Source: Pseudonocardia sp. ICBG1293
GTDB taxonomy: Bacteria > Actinomycetota > Actinomycetes > Mycobacteriales > Pseudonocardiaceae
Assembly (NCBI RefSeq): GCF_020131355.1
Contig: NZ_JAHLEL010000047.1
Span: 124,001 to 188,000, forward strand
DNA length: 64,000 nucleotides
Reading direction: 5' to 3'
Each line of letters begins with the position of its first letter. Within the stretch, counting starts at the first letter, position 1. Below the pieces are notes generated by a model. That model worked only from the letters and a program-made list of their open reading frames with translations. It did not search any database and was not told the DNA's origin. Position numbers and translations under genes: made by a program. Positions 17,718 through 27,100 of this stretch are shown here, piece after piece.

Positions 17718-18506
17718 GTGCGCTACACCGTCAACTGCTCGATCGTCCTCGGTGACCTGCCGCTGCTGGCGCGACCCGCGGCCGCCGCGGCCGCCGGGTT
17801 CGACGCCGTCGAGTTCTGGTGGCCGTTCACCGGCTCCGTGCCCGGCGACCGCGAGGTCGACGCCTTCGTCCGTGCCGTCGCCGACGCCGGGGTCACGCTG
17901 ACCGGGCTCAACTTCGCCGCGGGCGACATGCCCGCCGGGGAGCGCGGCATCCTCTCCGACCCCGCCCGCTCGGGCGAGTTCGCCGACAACGTCGCCGTCG
18001 CCGTCGGGATCGGCGAACGGCTCGGCACGCTCGGGTTCAACGCCCTCTACGGCAACCGCCGCGACGACCTGGACCCGCGGGTCCAGGACGAGACCGCGAC
18101 CCGCAACCTGACGCTGGCCGCCGAGGCCGCCGCCCGGATCGGCGCCGTCGCGCTGCTCGAGCCGGTCAGCGGGGTCGACGCCTACCCGCTGCGGACCGCC
18201 GACGACGCCGTCGCCGTGCTCGACCGGGTCGGGTCGCCGCACCTGCGGCTGCTCCTCGACGTCTACCACCTCGCCGTGAACGGCGACGACCCCGCCGCCG
18301 CGATCGACCGCCACGCCGACCGGATCGGGCACGTCCAGATCGCCGACGCCCCCGGGCGCGGCGAGCCCGGCACCGGGGACCTGCCGATCACCGACCTGCT
18401 CGCCCGGGTCGTCGCTGCCGGCTACGACGGTCCGGTCAGCCTCGAGTACAAGCCCGTCACCGCCGACCCCTTCGGCTGGCTGAGCCGGGAAGGAGCGTCC
18501 GCATGA
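17718..18506 (+). CDS. hyi: Hydroxypyruvate isomerase
   Basis: A 262-residue xylose-isomerase-like TIM barrel interconverting hydroxypyruvate and tartronate semialdehyde. Characteristic stretches are VNCSIVLGD near the start, GFDAVEFWWPF, LTGLNFAAGDMPAGERG, LLEPVSGVDAYPL (metal Glu), LLLDVYHLAVNGDDP (Asp and His) and the final VSLEYKP. The GTG start has GAGGAGG about 8-14 bases upstream. The stop overlaps glxR by 4 bases. It acts with Gcl, the reductase and the kinase in the glyoxylate-to-glycerate branch that uses carbon from allantoin. Confidence 0.92.
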   Translation: MRYTVNCSIVLGDLPLLARPAAAAAAGFDAVEFWWPFTGSVPGDREVDAFVRAVADAGVTLTGLNFAAGDMPAGERGILSDPARSGEFADNVAVAVGIGERLGTLGFNALYGNRRDDLDPRVQDETATRNLTLAAEAAARIGAVALLEPVSGVDAYPLRTADDAVAVLDRVGSPHLRLLLDVYHLAVNGDDPAAAIDRHADRIGHVQIADAPGRGEPGTGDLPITDLLARVVAAGYDGPVSLEYKPVTADPFGWLSREGASA

Positions 18507-19399
18507 GCGGCACCGACACCCCCACCGTCGCGTTCGTCGGCCTCGGCATCATGGGCGGCCCGATGGCCCGCCACCTGGTGGACGCCGGGCACGATGTCGT
18601 CGGCCACAACCGCAGCCCGGCCAAGGCGCAGGCCCTCGCCGCGGACGGCGGCCGCGCGGCGTCGACCGTCGCCGAGGCGGTCGCGAAGGCCGACGTGGTC
18701 GCGCTGATGCTGCCGGACTCGCCCGACGTCGTCGACGTCTGCACCCGTGAGGGGGGCGTGTTCGACACCGCGCAGCCCGGCACCCTGGTGGTCGACTTCT
18801 CCACGATCCGGCCCGACGTGGCCCGCGACCTCGCCGCCCGCGCCACCGAGCGCGGCCTGCGGATGCTCGACGCACCGGTCTCCGGTGGTCAGGCCGGTGC
18901 GGAGAACGCCACCCTGTCGATCATGGTCGGTGGTGAGGCCGACGCCGTGGCCGCCGCCCGCCCGCTGCTCGAGGTCGTCGGCGCCACGGTCGTGCACGTC
19001 GGCCCGTCCGGGGCCGGGCAGACGGTGAAGGCCGCGAACCAGCTGATCGTCGCCGGGAACATCGCCCTGCTCGCCGAGGCGGTCGAGTTCCTGCGGGCAC
19101 ACGGCGCCGACCTCGACGCCGCCGTGGAGGTGCTCGGCGGCGGGCTCGCGGGCTCGAAGGTCCTCGACCAGAAGGCGCCGAGGATGCTGTCCGGGGACCA
19201 CTCCCCCGGGTTCCGGATCGACCTGCACCACAAGGACATGGGCATCGTCGCCGACTCCGCCCGTGAGGCCGGGGTGGTCGCCCCGGTCGCCGCGCTCGTG
19301 GCCCAGCTCGTCGCCGCGACCCGCGCCGCAGGCGACGGCGGCCTCGACCACTCCGCCCTGCACCGCACCGTCCGCCGGCTGAACGGGGACCCGTCATGA
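18503..19399 (+). CDS. glxR: Tartronate semialdehyde reductase (2-hydroxy-3-oxopropionate reductase)
   Basis: A 298-residue beta-hydroxyacid dehydrogenase reducing tartronate semialdehyde to D-glycerate with NAD(P)H. The dinucleotide motif VGLGIMGGPMARHLV is at residues 11-25; APVSGGQAGAENATLSIMVGG is the substrate-binding signature; K in GQTVKAANQ is the catalytic lysine; and HHKDMGI is typical near the C-terminus. ATG at 18503 overlaps the hyi stop (ATGA), with AAGGAG seven bases upstream. Position between hyi and gcl supports this specificity within the family. Confidence 0.93.
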   Translation: MSGTDTPTVAFVGLGIMGGPMARHLVDAGHDVVGHNRSPAKAQALAADGGRAASTVAEAVAKADVVALMLPDSPDVVDVCTREGGVFDTAQPGTLVVDFSTIRPDVARDLAARATERGLRMLDAPVSGGQAGAENATLSIMVGGEADAVAAARPLLEVVGATVVHVGPSGAGQTVKAANQLIVAGNIALLAEAVEFLRAHGADLDAAVEVLGGGLAGSKVLDQKAPRMLSGDHSPGFRIDLHHKDMGIVADSAREAGVVAPVAALVAQLVAATRAAGDGGLDHSALHRTVRRLNGDPS

Positions 19400-21186
19400 C
19401 CCGCATGACCGCGGCCGAGGCCGCCGTCCGCATCCTCGAGGCCGAGGGTGCCACCCAGGCCTTCGGCGTCCCCGGCGCGGCGATCAACCCGTTCTACGCC
19501 GCGCTGCGCGCCCGCGGCACGGTCGGCCACGTCCTGGCCCGCCACGTCGAGGGTGCCTCGCACATGGCCGAGGGCTTCACCCGCTCCGGGCCCGGCAACA
19601 TCGGCGTCTGCATCGGCACGTCCGGTCCCGCGGGCACCGACATGGTCACCGGCCTGTACTCGGCGTCGGCGGACTCGATCCCGATCCTGGCGATCACCGG
19701 GCAGGCCCCGGTCGCGCGGCTGCACAAGGAGGACTTCCAGGCCGTCGACATCGCGGCGATCGCCGCGCCGGTCACCAAGATGGCGATGACGGTGCGCGAG
19801 GCCGCGCAGGTCCCGGGTGCCTTCGCCCAGGCGTTCCACCTGATGCGGTCCGGCCGGCCCGGCCCGGTGCTGCTCGACCTGCCGGTCGACGTGCAGCAGA
19901 CCGTCATCGACTTCGACCCGGACACCTACGCCCCGCTGCCGGTGCACCGGCCCGCCATGACCGCGCCGCAGGCCACCCGGGTGCTCGACCTGCTCGCCGA
20001 GGCCGAGCGACCGCTCATCGTCGCCGGCGGCGGGATCGTCAACGCCGACGCCGCGGCCGAGCTCGTCGAGCTGGCCGAGATCCTCGGTATCCCGGTGGTC
20101 CCGACCCTGATGGGCTGGGGCACGATCCCCGACGACCACCCGCTCGCCGCCGGGATGGTCGGGCTGCAGACCGCGCACCGGTACGGCAACGCCACCTTCC
20201 TGGAGTCCGACACCGTGCTCGGGATCGGGAACCGGTGGGCCAACCGGCACACCGGCGGGCTCGACACCTACCGGCGCGGGCGCCGCTTCGTCCACGTCGA
20301 CATCGAGCCGACCCAGATCGGGCGGGTCTTCGCCCCCGACTACGGCGTGGTCTCCGACGCCGGCGCCGCGCTGCGGGCGCTGCTGGTGCAGGCCCGCCGC
20401 CGTCGTGACGCCGGTGACCTGCCGGACCGCTCGGCGTGGGCGCGGTCCTGCCGGGAGCGCAGGGCGACGCTGCTGCGCCGCACCGACTTCCCCCATGTCC
20501 CGATCAAGCCGCAGCGGGTCTACCAGGAGATGAACCGGGTGTTCGGCCCGGAGACCCGCTACGTGACCACGATCGGGCTGTCCCAGATCGCCGCCGGCCA
20601 GTTCCTGCACGTCTACCGGCCCCGGCACTGGGTGAACTGCGGCCAGGCCGGGCCGCTGGGCTGGACCATCCCGGCCGCGCTGGGTGCCGTCGTCGCCGAG
20701 CCGTCGACGCCGGTCGTGGCCCTGTCGGGGGACTACGACTTCCAGTTCATGCTCGAGGAGCTCGCGGTCGGCGCCCAGTTCGGGCTCGGCTACGTGCACG
20801 TGGTCGTCAACAACTCCTACCTCGGGCTGATCCGGCAGGCGCAGCGCGCGTTCGACATGGACTACGAGGTGTCGCTGGCCTTCGACAACATGCACGCCGA
20901 CGAGGAGACGACCGGTCTGCCGAAGGGCTACGGCGTCGACCACGTCCGGGTCGCGGAGGGGCTCGGGTGCGTGGGGCTGCGGGTCACCGACCCGGACGAG
21001 CTCGCGACCACCCTGCGCCGGGCGTCGCAGCTGGCCCGCGAGCACAAGGTGCCGATCGTCGTCGAGGTCGTGCTGGAGCGGGTCACCAACATCGCGATGG
21101 GCACCGAGATCGACGCCGTCACCGAGTTCGAGGACCTCGCGCAGACCCCCGCCGACGCCCCGACCGCGCTCGCCCACCTGCCGTGA
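19396..21186 (+). CDS. gcl: Glyoxylate carboligase (tartronate-semialdehyde synthase)
   Basis: A 596-residue ThDP enzyme joining two glyoxylates to tartronate semialdehyde and CO2. Gcl is the unusual ThDP enzyme in which the conserved catalytic Glu is replaced by Val; here V51 appears in RHVEGASHMAEG, at the same position as in E. coli Gcl. The GDYDFQFM...NNSYLGLIRQAQ segment is the ThDP/Mg motif. ATGA overlap with glxR and GTGA overlap with the kinase show tight coupling. It drains the glyoxylate released from ureidoglycolate. Confidence 0.97.
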   Translation: MTRMTAAEAAVRILEAEGATQAFGVPGAAINPFYAALRARGTVGHVLARHVEGASHMAEGFTRSGPGNIGVCIGTSGPAGTDMVTGLYSASADSIPILAITGQAPVARLHKEDFQAVDIAAIAAPVTKMAMTVREAAQVPGAFAQAFHLMRSGRPGPVLLDLPVDVQQTVIDFDPDTYAPLPVHRPAMTAPQATRVLDLLAEAERPLIVAGGGIVNADAAAELVELAEILGIPVVPTLMGWGTIPDDHPLAAGMVGLQTAHRYGNATFLESDTVLGIGNRWANRHTGGLDTYRRGRRFVHVDIEPTQIGRVFAPDYGVVSDAGAALRALLVQARRRRDAGDLPDRSAWARSCRERRATLLRRTDFPHVPIKPQRVYQEMNRVFGPETRYVTTIGLSQIAAGQFLHVYRPRHWVNCGQAGPLGWTIPAALGAVVAEPSTPVVALSGDYDFQFMLEELAVGAQFGLGYVHVVVNNSYLGLIRQAQRAFDMDYEVSLAFDNMHADEETTGLPKGYGVDHVRVAEGLGCVGLRVTDPDELATTLRRASQLAREHKVPIVVEVVLERVTNIAMGTEIDAVTEFEDLAQTPADAPTALAHLP

Positions 21187-22364
21187 GCCGACCCGACCGG
21201 GGCACGGTCCTGCTGGCCCCGGACAAGTTCAAGGGCTCGGTGGACGCGGCCGCCGTCGCCGCGGCACTGGCCGCCGGCATCGCCGACGCCGAACCGGGCC
21301 GCGCGGTCCGGTGCTGTCCGGTCGCCGACGGCGGTGAGGGCACCGTCGCCGCGGCACTCGCCGCGGGCTGGGAGCCGGTCAGGACCACCGCGACCGGCCC
21401 CACCGGGACCCCGCTCACGGCCGTCTGGGCCCGGACCGGCACGCGTGCGCTGGTCGAGCTGGCGTCGACGTCCGGTCCGGCCGCGCAGCCCGGTGGGGTG
21501 CGCGACCCCGGTGGTGCGGGCACCGAGGGGCTGGGCACCGTGCTGGCCGCGGCGCTCGACGCCGGCTGCACCGACGTCGTCGTCGGGCTGGGCGGTAGCG
21601 CGACCACCGACGGCGGTGCCGGGCTGCTGCGCGGCCTCGGCGCCCGCGTCCTGGACGCGGCCGGTGCCGAGGTGGGCCGCGGTGGCCTCGCCCTGGCCCG
21701 CGCCGACCGGCTGGACCTGTCCGGGCTGCACCCGCGGCTGACCGACCCCGCGGTGCGGGTGCGGGTCGCCGCCGACGTCGACAACCCGCTGCTCGGCCCG
21801 CACGGGGCCGCCGCGGTCTACGGACCGCAGAAGGGCGCCGACCCCGCCCTGGTGAGAGCCCTGGACACCGCACTCGCCCGCTGGGTGCGGGTGCTCGCCG
21901 CCGCCACCGGGACCGACCCGGACCGGCTCGCCGCGGCGGCCGGCGCGGGTGCCGCGGGCGGTGCCGGGCTCGCCCTGACCGCCGCCTGCGGAGCACGCAC
22001 CGCGCCGGGCGTCGGCACCGTCCTGGAGCTCACCGGCTTCCACGACGCGCTGGCCGGGGCGACGCTGGTCGTCACCGGCGAGGGCAGGCTCGACGCCCAG
22101 ACCCTGCACGGCAAGGCCCCGGCCGGGGTCGCCGCGGCCGCCGGCGCGGCCGGGGTGCCGGTCGTGGCCGTCGCCGGGCAGGTGGTGCTCGACCCGGACG
22201 CGGCCCGCTCCGCCGGGTTCACCGCCACCTACGCTCTGACCGACCTGGCCCGCGACCAGCGCGCGGCGATCACCGACGCCGTGGCGCTGCTGCGCCGGGT
22301 CGGCGCCCGGGTCGCCACCGACCACCCGTTCCCCACCCGTCGCACGATCAGGAGCAGCCCGTGA
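21183..22364 (+). CDS. glxK: Glycerate kinase
   Basis: A 393-residue GarK/GlxK-type glycerate kinase. Motifs include the N-terminal VLLAPDKFKGSVDAAAVA, CCPVADGGEGTV, ADVDNPLLGPHGAAAVYGPQKGA and VVTGEGRLDAQTLHGKAPAGVA. It phosphorylates the D-glycerate made by the reductase and so feeds ureide carbon into lower glycolysis. GTG at 21183 overlaps the gcl stop; the stop overlaps allantoicase. Ala-rich segments are longer than usual but the motifs are complete. Confidence 0.95.
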   Translation: MSRPDRGTVLLAPDKFKGSVDAAAVAAALAAGIADAEPGRAVRCCPVADGGEGTVAAALAAGWEPVRTTATGPTGTPLTAVWARTGTRALVELASTSGPAAQPGGVRDPGGAGTEGLGTVLAAALDAGCTDVVVGLGGSATTDGGAGLLRGLGARVLDAAGAEVGRGGLALARADRLDLSGLHPRLTDPAVRVRVAADVDNPLLGPHGAAAVYGPQKGADPALVRALDTALARWVRVLAAATGTDPDRLAAAAGAGAAGGAGLALTAACGARTAPGVGTVLELTGFHDALAGATLVVTGEGRLDAQTLHGKAPAGVAAAAGAAGVPVVAVAGQVVLDPDAARSAGFTATYALTDLARDQRAAITDAVALLRRVGARVATDHPFPTRRTIRSSP

Positions 22365-23353
22365 CCGACCCCTCGCTCATCGACCTGGCCTCCCGCGCGC
22401 TCGGCGGCTCCGTCGTCGCCGCCAACGACGAGTTCTTCGCCCAGCGCGAGAACCTGATCACCGCCGCGCCGCCGCGGTTCGACCCCGACGAGTTCGGTCT
22501 CAAGGGCAAGGTCTACGACGGCTGGGAGACCCGCCGGCGCCGCGAGCCCGGCCACGACTGGGCACTGGTCCGGCTCGGGGCGCCCGGCACCGTCGACCAC
22601 GTCGTCGTCGACACCGCCTTCTTCCGGGGCAACTACCCGCCGGAGATCGCGGTCGAGGCGGCCGACGTCGAGGGCTACCCGTCGCCCGAGGACCTGCTGA
22701 AGGCCGACTGGTTCGAGCTCGTGGGGCGCTCGGCCTGCGCCGGGGACACCGCGAACGTCTACCCGGTCGCCTCGGGGCGCCGGGTCAGCCACGTCCGGCT
22801 GGTCATGCACCCCGACGGCGGGATCGCCCGGTTCCGGGTGCTCGGCCGGGTGCTGCCCGACCCGCGATTCCTCGAGGGCACGGTCGACCTGCTGGCCGCC
22901 GAGAACGGCGGGTACGTCACCGGCTGCTCGGACGAGTTCTACTCCTCCCCCGGCAACCTGGTGCTGCCCGGGAAGGCCCGGCACATGGGCGAGGGCTGGG
23001 AGAACGCGCGGCGCCGCGACGGCGGCAACGACTGGGTCGAGTTCGCGCTCGCCGCGGGCGGCGTGCCGCGGCACGTGGAGGTCGACACCACCTGGTTCGT
23101 CGGGAACGCCCCCGGCTGGGTGTCGATCAGCACCCGGGACGAGCGGAGCGGCGGGTCGTGGACGGTGCTGCGGGAACGCGAGCGGGTGCAGCCCGACACC
23201 CGGCACCGGTTCCTGCTCCCCGGTGCCGCACCGGCCACCCACCTGCGCCTGGACGTGTTCCCCGACGGCGGGCTGTCCCGCCTGCGGTGCTGGGGCGAGC
23301 TCGACGACGACGGCGCGGCCACGGTACGGCGCGCTCTCGACGCGGCGGGCTGA
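22361..23353 (+). CDS. alc: Allantoicase
   Basis: A 330-residue enzyme hydrolysing allantoate to ureidoglycolate and urea. It has the two internally repeated jelly-roll halves: SVVAANDEFFAQRENLI with KVYDGWETRRRREPGHDW in the first and VTGCSDEFYSSPGNLV with MGEGWENARRRDGGNDW in the second. GTG overlaps the glxK stop. No ureidoglycolate lyase or ureidoglycolate dehydrogenase is seen in the window, so this enzyme, spontaneous decay or a gene elsewhere must give glyoxylate. Converges with the STAS gene, with a 3-bp gap. Confidence 0.96.
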   Translation: MTDPSLIDLASRALGGSVVAANDEFFAQRENLITAAPPRFDPDEFGLKGKVYDGWETRRRREPGHDWALVRLGAPGTVDHVVVDTAFFRGNYPPEIAVEAADVEGYPSPEDLLKADWFELVGRSACAGDTANVYPVASGRRVSHVRLVMHPDGGIARFRVLGRVLPDPRFLEGTVDLLAAENGGYVTGCSDEFYSSPGNLVLPGKARHMGEGWENARRRDGGNDWVEFALAAGGVPRHVEVDTTWFVGNAPGWVSISTRDERSGGSWTVLRERERVQPDTRHRFLLPGAAPATHLRLDVFPDGGLSRLRCWGELDDDGAATVRRALDAAG

Positions 23354-23356
23354 CCG

Positions 23357-23800
23357 TCACCGGGCCGGCCGGTCGGCGACGCGGCCGTCGCCGGTGCGGC
23401 GGGGCCCGGGCACCGTCCCGGCGCCGGGTCGTGCCGCGGTCAGCGTCCGGACGGCGACCTCGGCGGAGGGGAAGGCGCTGCAGCGCTGCAGCACCTCCCG
23501 GGCGCGCAGCGGCAGCAGCTCCGCCCGGCCGCCGCAGCCGGCCAGGTGCAGCCGCACGCCGTCGGCGCGCGAGCGGGCCACCACCGACCCCAGGTTCTCG
23601 GTGGCGGGACCGTCGAACGCGTTGACCCCGGCGAGGTCCACCACGACGTGCCCCGGGATGCGCCCGCACCGGGCCTGGGCGTCGAGGATCCGGGCCAGTG
23701 CCTCGACACCGGCACGGTCCAGCCGCCCGGACACCCGGATCAGCCGCACCCCCGGGCCCGCCGTCTCGACCGCCAGCCCGATCGCCGTCTGCGCCGTCAC
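23357..23800 (-). CDS. STAS-domain protein (anti-sigma-factor antagonist type)
   Basis: About 147 residues from GTG at 23800, chosen because GAGGAGG lies about six bases upstream; a GTG at 23830 would add 10 residues. The STAS fold is suggested by VRLIRVSGRLDRAGVEALARIL, VVVDLAGVNAFDGPATENLG (the usual DLSGVxxxDSxG region) and GVRLHLAGCGG. The phosphorylatable Ser of classic SpoIIAA/RsbV is replaced by Gly/Pro in FDGPATEN, so it may not be regulated by phosphorylation. Partners are not nearby. Confidence 0.7.
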   Translation of the reverse strand: MTAQTAIGLAVETAGPGVRLIRVSGRLDRAGVEALARILDAQARCGRIPGHVVVDLAGVNAFDGPATENLGSVVARSRADGVRLHLAGCGGRAELLPLRAREVLQRCSAFPSAEVAVRTLTAARPGAGTVPGPRRTGDGRVADRPAR

Positions 23801-24139
23801 GTCCGCCTCCTCGCCCGCCACCGGGCCCACACGGGTCCGGCACCCGGGAGCTTCCCGGTGTCGGGCGGGCTACACCCGGACGGACGGCTGGATCGATCGG
23901 GTGATCGGCTGGATCGATACGGTCACCCGTCTCGGGTGAATCGGACCGACCCGCCCCCCTGACGTGATATACATCACCGGCGCGAGCCACCGGCCTCCCC
24001 GCCGGTGCCCGTCCGCCCACCGCGGGCCGCGCACCCCGAGGACCCACCGCCCGTCGCTGGGGAGCGGACGGGTGGCCGCCCCGGCCGGGGCCGGCGGATT
24101 CGGGACCGCCGACCCCGGCCGACACGGCCCCGACGACGA
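23801..24139. promoter_or_regulatory. Intergenic region with operator-like repeats
   Basis: No gene is supported here. CGGCTGGATCGAT occurs twice in direct orientation (23885-23897 and 23906-23918, 21 bp apart, two helical turns), followed by the palindrome CACCCG-TCT-CGGGTG (23924-23938). It lies upstream of the STAS gene and may be its control region. The rest (23940-24139) shows nothing recognisable. Confidence 0.4.
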
Positions 24140-24577
24140 TCAGGCCGGGCGGTGCCCCGGTCCCGTCGCGGGCCCGCCGACGGCACGGGGCAGGCGTGGT
24201 GGCACACCGGCCCGCTCGGCGGGATGCGGCCGACCGGCGCCGAGGGCCGGCCGGGGCGGGGCCGGGCGCAGCCGGCCACGACTCGCGGCCAGGAGCACCT
24301 CGACGACGGCCTCGAACGAGGGATACCGGCCGTCGGGGAGCGGCAGGAGCTCCTGGCGGACCACCCCGCTCACCCCCCACGCCTCGGCCTCGGCCAGCAC
24401 CTGCCAGCGGTGGGCGGGCCACCGCAGGCCGGCCAGCACCGGCGCGAGGTTCTCCCGCAGCCGCTCCGGGTCCGTCGAGGACACCGGCACGGGCGGCACC
24501 GGCGGCACGGGTCCGCGGGGCGGCACCGGCGTGCGGATCGGGCGCCACGCGCGGCCCGGGGCGGGCGGCGCGCTCAC
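24140..24577 (-). CDS. Small protein with DUF2795-like segment
   Basis: A 145-residue hypothetical. The middle part, LAGLRWPAHRWQVLAEAEAWGVSGVVRQELLPLP followed by YPSFEAVVEVL, looks like the helical DUF2795 domain common in actinobacteria. N- and C-termini are Pro/Arg-rich and probably disordered. Its GTG overlaps the upstream gene's TGA by 4 bases, so the pair is co-translated. Function unknown. Confidence 0.5.
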   Translation of the reverse strand: MSAPPAPGRAWRPIRTPVPPRGPVPPVPPVPVSSTDPERLRENLAPVLAGLRWPAHRWQVLAEAEAWGVSGVVRQELLPLPDGRYPSFEAVVEVLLAASRGRLRPAPPRPALGAGRPHPAERAGVPPRLPRAVGGPATGPGHRPA

Positions 24578-24852
24578 GCGGCCCACCCCGGCTCCGGCTC
24601 GGAGAGCTGGGCACCGCTGCACGCCGGGTCTCCGTCGAGGTGCCGGTAGGAGAAGGTGGGCCTCTCCAGCGGGGCCGCGGGGTCGGAGTGCCGGAAGATC
24701 CGGCAGACCGAGCCGTCCGCGACCGACGACCAGCACCGTTCGCAGATGCGGAGCCGGGGAGTGTTCTGCTGCACGATCCACCGCCTGGGGCGATTCCGGG
24801 ACCCTGCCCGCCCGCCCCGTTCCGGTCGACGTCCGCGGGCCGGCAAGGTCAT
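24574..24852 (-). CDS. Small Cys-containing hypothetical protein
   Basis: A 92-residue frame from ATG 24852, or 66 residues from GTG 24774. The conserved-looking part is LRICERCWSSVADGSVCRIF, with a CxxC pair and a third Cys, then SYRHLDGDPACSG. A zinc- or redox-type role is possible. It overlaps the DUF2795-like gene by GTGA, which is the best support that it is real. I do not recognise the family. Confidence 0.45.
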   Translation of the reverse strand: MTLPARGRRPERGGRAGSRNRPRRWIVQQNTPRLRICERCWSSVADGSVCRIFRHSDPAAPLERPTFSYRHLDGDPACSGAQLSEPEPGWAA

Positions 24853-25652
24853 CCACCGCCGAGTGTGGTGCACGACATATCGACCCGCCACTCGTGACCG
24901 TGTAGCGACCTCCACCTCCGTACAGGGAGTGCCCGCGGCCCGCGGAGGGGATCCGGTCGCTACCCGTCGGCGCGGTAGCGCTGCTCCAGCTCCCGGACCT
25001 CCTCGATCCCGGCCAGCTCGGCGAACGCGTCGAGACCACCCAGCCGGTCGAGCAGCGACGCGGGGGTGCCCTCGGCGCGCAGCCGCGCCAGCAGTTCCCG
25101 CATCCCGGCCGTCGCCGCGAGCAGGGTCCCCACCGGGAACAGCACCAGCGCGAAGCCGAGCTCGGCGAGCCGGTCGCGCGACAGCGGCGGGGTGCGCCCA
25201 CCCTCGGCCCAGTTGAAGACCAGCCGGTGCCCCGCCAGCGAGGTCGCGACGGTCTCGATGTCGCGCTCGGAGGTCGGCGCCTCCACGAACAGCAGGTCGG
25301 CGCCGGCGTCGGCGAAGCGCCGGGCGCGGTCGATCGCGGAGTCCAGCCCGTCGACGGCGGCGGCGTCGGTGCGCGCGATCACCAGCAGGTCCGGGTCGGT
25401 GCGGGCGTCGACCGCGGCCCGCACCTTCGCGGCCATCTCCGCGGCGGGGACGACCTGCTTGCCCGCGAGGTGCCCGCACCGCTTGGGCATGACCTGGTCC
25501 TCCAGGTGCAGGGCGGCGACACCGGCCCGCTCGTAGTCGCGGACGGTCCGGATGACGTTGAGCGGGTTGCCGTAGCCGGTGTCGGCGTCGGCGATGAGCG
25601 GCAGGTCGACCGCGTCGGCGAGCCTGCCGGCGTGTGCGGCCATCTCCGCCCC

Positions 25653-25867
25653 GTTACCTTCTTGATCAAGCCCGCTGAGGGCTTGCAGGCCGCCGGCCGC
25701 GGTATGACTGACTGCCCCTGTCGCCCGATGATCTGGGGGGTGTTGTCGCCGTGGCCGGAGGGCGCCAACGACCGCTGATAGAGACCTGACCCGTGTGGTC
25801 TGCTCGTAACGTGGCTGCCGGCGCGGGTGCTCGTGGTCGGCCTGCCGCGACGAGAAGGGAGCGGCGG
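25653..25867 (+). ncRNA. Probable bridge-RNA region of the second IS110 element
   Basis: This is the non-coding stretch between the left end and the transposase. It contains GGGGGGTGT (25735-25743), complementary to ACACCCCCC at the element's right end (27114-27122), and ATAGAGAC (25778-25785), also present at the right end (27108-27115). Such matches are what a donor-binding loop would show. The fold was not computed. Confidence 0.4.
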
Positions 25868-27100
25868 TTGCCCGATCCTGACCAGCACCCGACCGGGTTC
25901 GCGGTGTTCTGCGGCCCGGACGTGGGCAAGTCCGAACACCACGCCTGCGCGGTCGACACCAACGGGAAGCGGGTGCACGACAAGGCCCTGCCCAACGACG
26001 AATCGGCGCTGCGCACCGTGCTGTCCGGGCTGGCCGAGCACGGCGCGGTGCTGATGGTCATCGACCAGCCCGCCTCGATCGGAGCGCTGGCCATCGCCGT
26101 CGCTCGTGATCTGGGGATCACGGTGGCCTACCTGCCCGGGCTGGCGATGCGCCGCATCGCCGACCTGCATCCCGGGCAGGCCAAGACCGACGCCCGCGAC
26201 GCCCACGTGATCGCCGAGGCCGCCCGGACGATGCCGCACACCCTGCGCCGGGTCGGCACCGACGACGAGACCCTCGCCGAACTCACTGTGCTCGCCGGTT
26301 ACGACGATGACCTGGCTGGGCAGAGCACCCGGCTGACGAACCGGCTGCGCGACGCCCTGCTGCATGTTCATCCCGCCCTGGAACGCCTGCTCGGGCCACG
26401 CCTGGACCGCGGTGGCGTGCTCGACCTGCTCGCGGCCGCGCCCACCCCGCAAGCCCTGCGAGAGCTCGGCGCTGACGGGATCGCCGAGACGATGCGGGCC
26501 CGGTCGCCTCGACTGGCCCGCACCCTTCCCGCCCAGATCCTGACCTCGCTCGACGCCCAGAGCCTGACCGTTCCCGGCACGGCCGCGTTCGCCCGTGTCA
26601 TCACCGGCGTCGCCGGGCAGCTGCGCCAGGTCCACACCGAACGCGACCAGCTCGCCGACGAGCTCGAAGCCCGCCTGGAGGCCCACCCTCTTGGACCGGT
26701 CCTGACCTCGATGCCCGGACTCGGGGTCAGGACCGCCATCAAGATCCTCACCATCGTCGGCGACGGCTCCGGGTTCCCCACCGCCGGGCACCTCGCCGCT
26801 TACGCCGGCCTCGCCCCAGTCACCCGCCGCTCCGGCACCTCGATCAAAGGCGAAACCCGATCCCAGCGCGGCAACCACGCCCTGAAATCCGCGCTGTTCC
26901 TGTCCGCATTCGCCGCCCTGGCCGACCCCGCCAGCCGCGCCTACTACGACCGCAAACGAGCCGCCGGCAAACGACACAACGCCGCCCTGATCTGCCTCGC
27001 CCGACGCCGCACCGACGTCATCTACGCCATGCTCCGCGACCGCCGCCCCTACAACCCGCCCACGGTCAACAACCCCGATCCAGAACTCGCCGCCGCTTGA
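25868..27100 (+). CDS. IS110-family DEDD transposase
   Basis: A 410-residue transposase from TTG 25868 (AAGGGAG just upstream); GTG at 25793 would add 25 residues but would run into the presumed bridge-RNA region. The DEDD domain starts FAVFCGPDVGKSEHH and includes PGQAKTDARDAHVIAEAART; the C-terminal Tnp20 domain has TSMPGLGVRTAIKIL, HLAAYAGLAPVTRRSGTS and a basic tail. It appears intact, so the element may still be active. Confidence 0.93.
   Translation: MPDPDQHPTGFAVFCGPDVGKSEHHACAVDTNGKRVHDKALPNDESALRTVLSGLAEHGAVLMVIDQPASIGALAIAVARDLGITVAYLPGLAMRRIADLHPGQAKTDARDAHVIAEAARTMPHTLRRVGTDDETLAELTVLAGYDDDLAGQSTRLTNRLRDALLHVHPALERLLGPRLDRGGVLDLLAAAPTPQALRELGADGIAETMRARSPRLARTLPAQILTSLDAQSLTVPGTAAFARVITGVAGQLRQVHTERDQLADELEARLEAHPLGPVLTSMPGLGVRTAIKILTIVGDGSGFPTAGHLAAYAGLAPVTRRSGTSIKGETRSQRGNHALKSALFLSAFAALADPASRAYYDRKRAAGKRHNAALICLARRRTDVIYAMLRDRRPYNPPTVNNPDPELAAA

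Noticed and set aside
23964..24905. Plus-strand open frames across 23.96-24.9 kb as genes
   Set aside because: Pro/Arg/Gly-rich translations without motifs; the overlapping minus-strand pair has coupled starts and recognisable segments.
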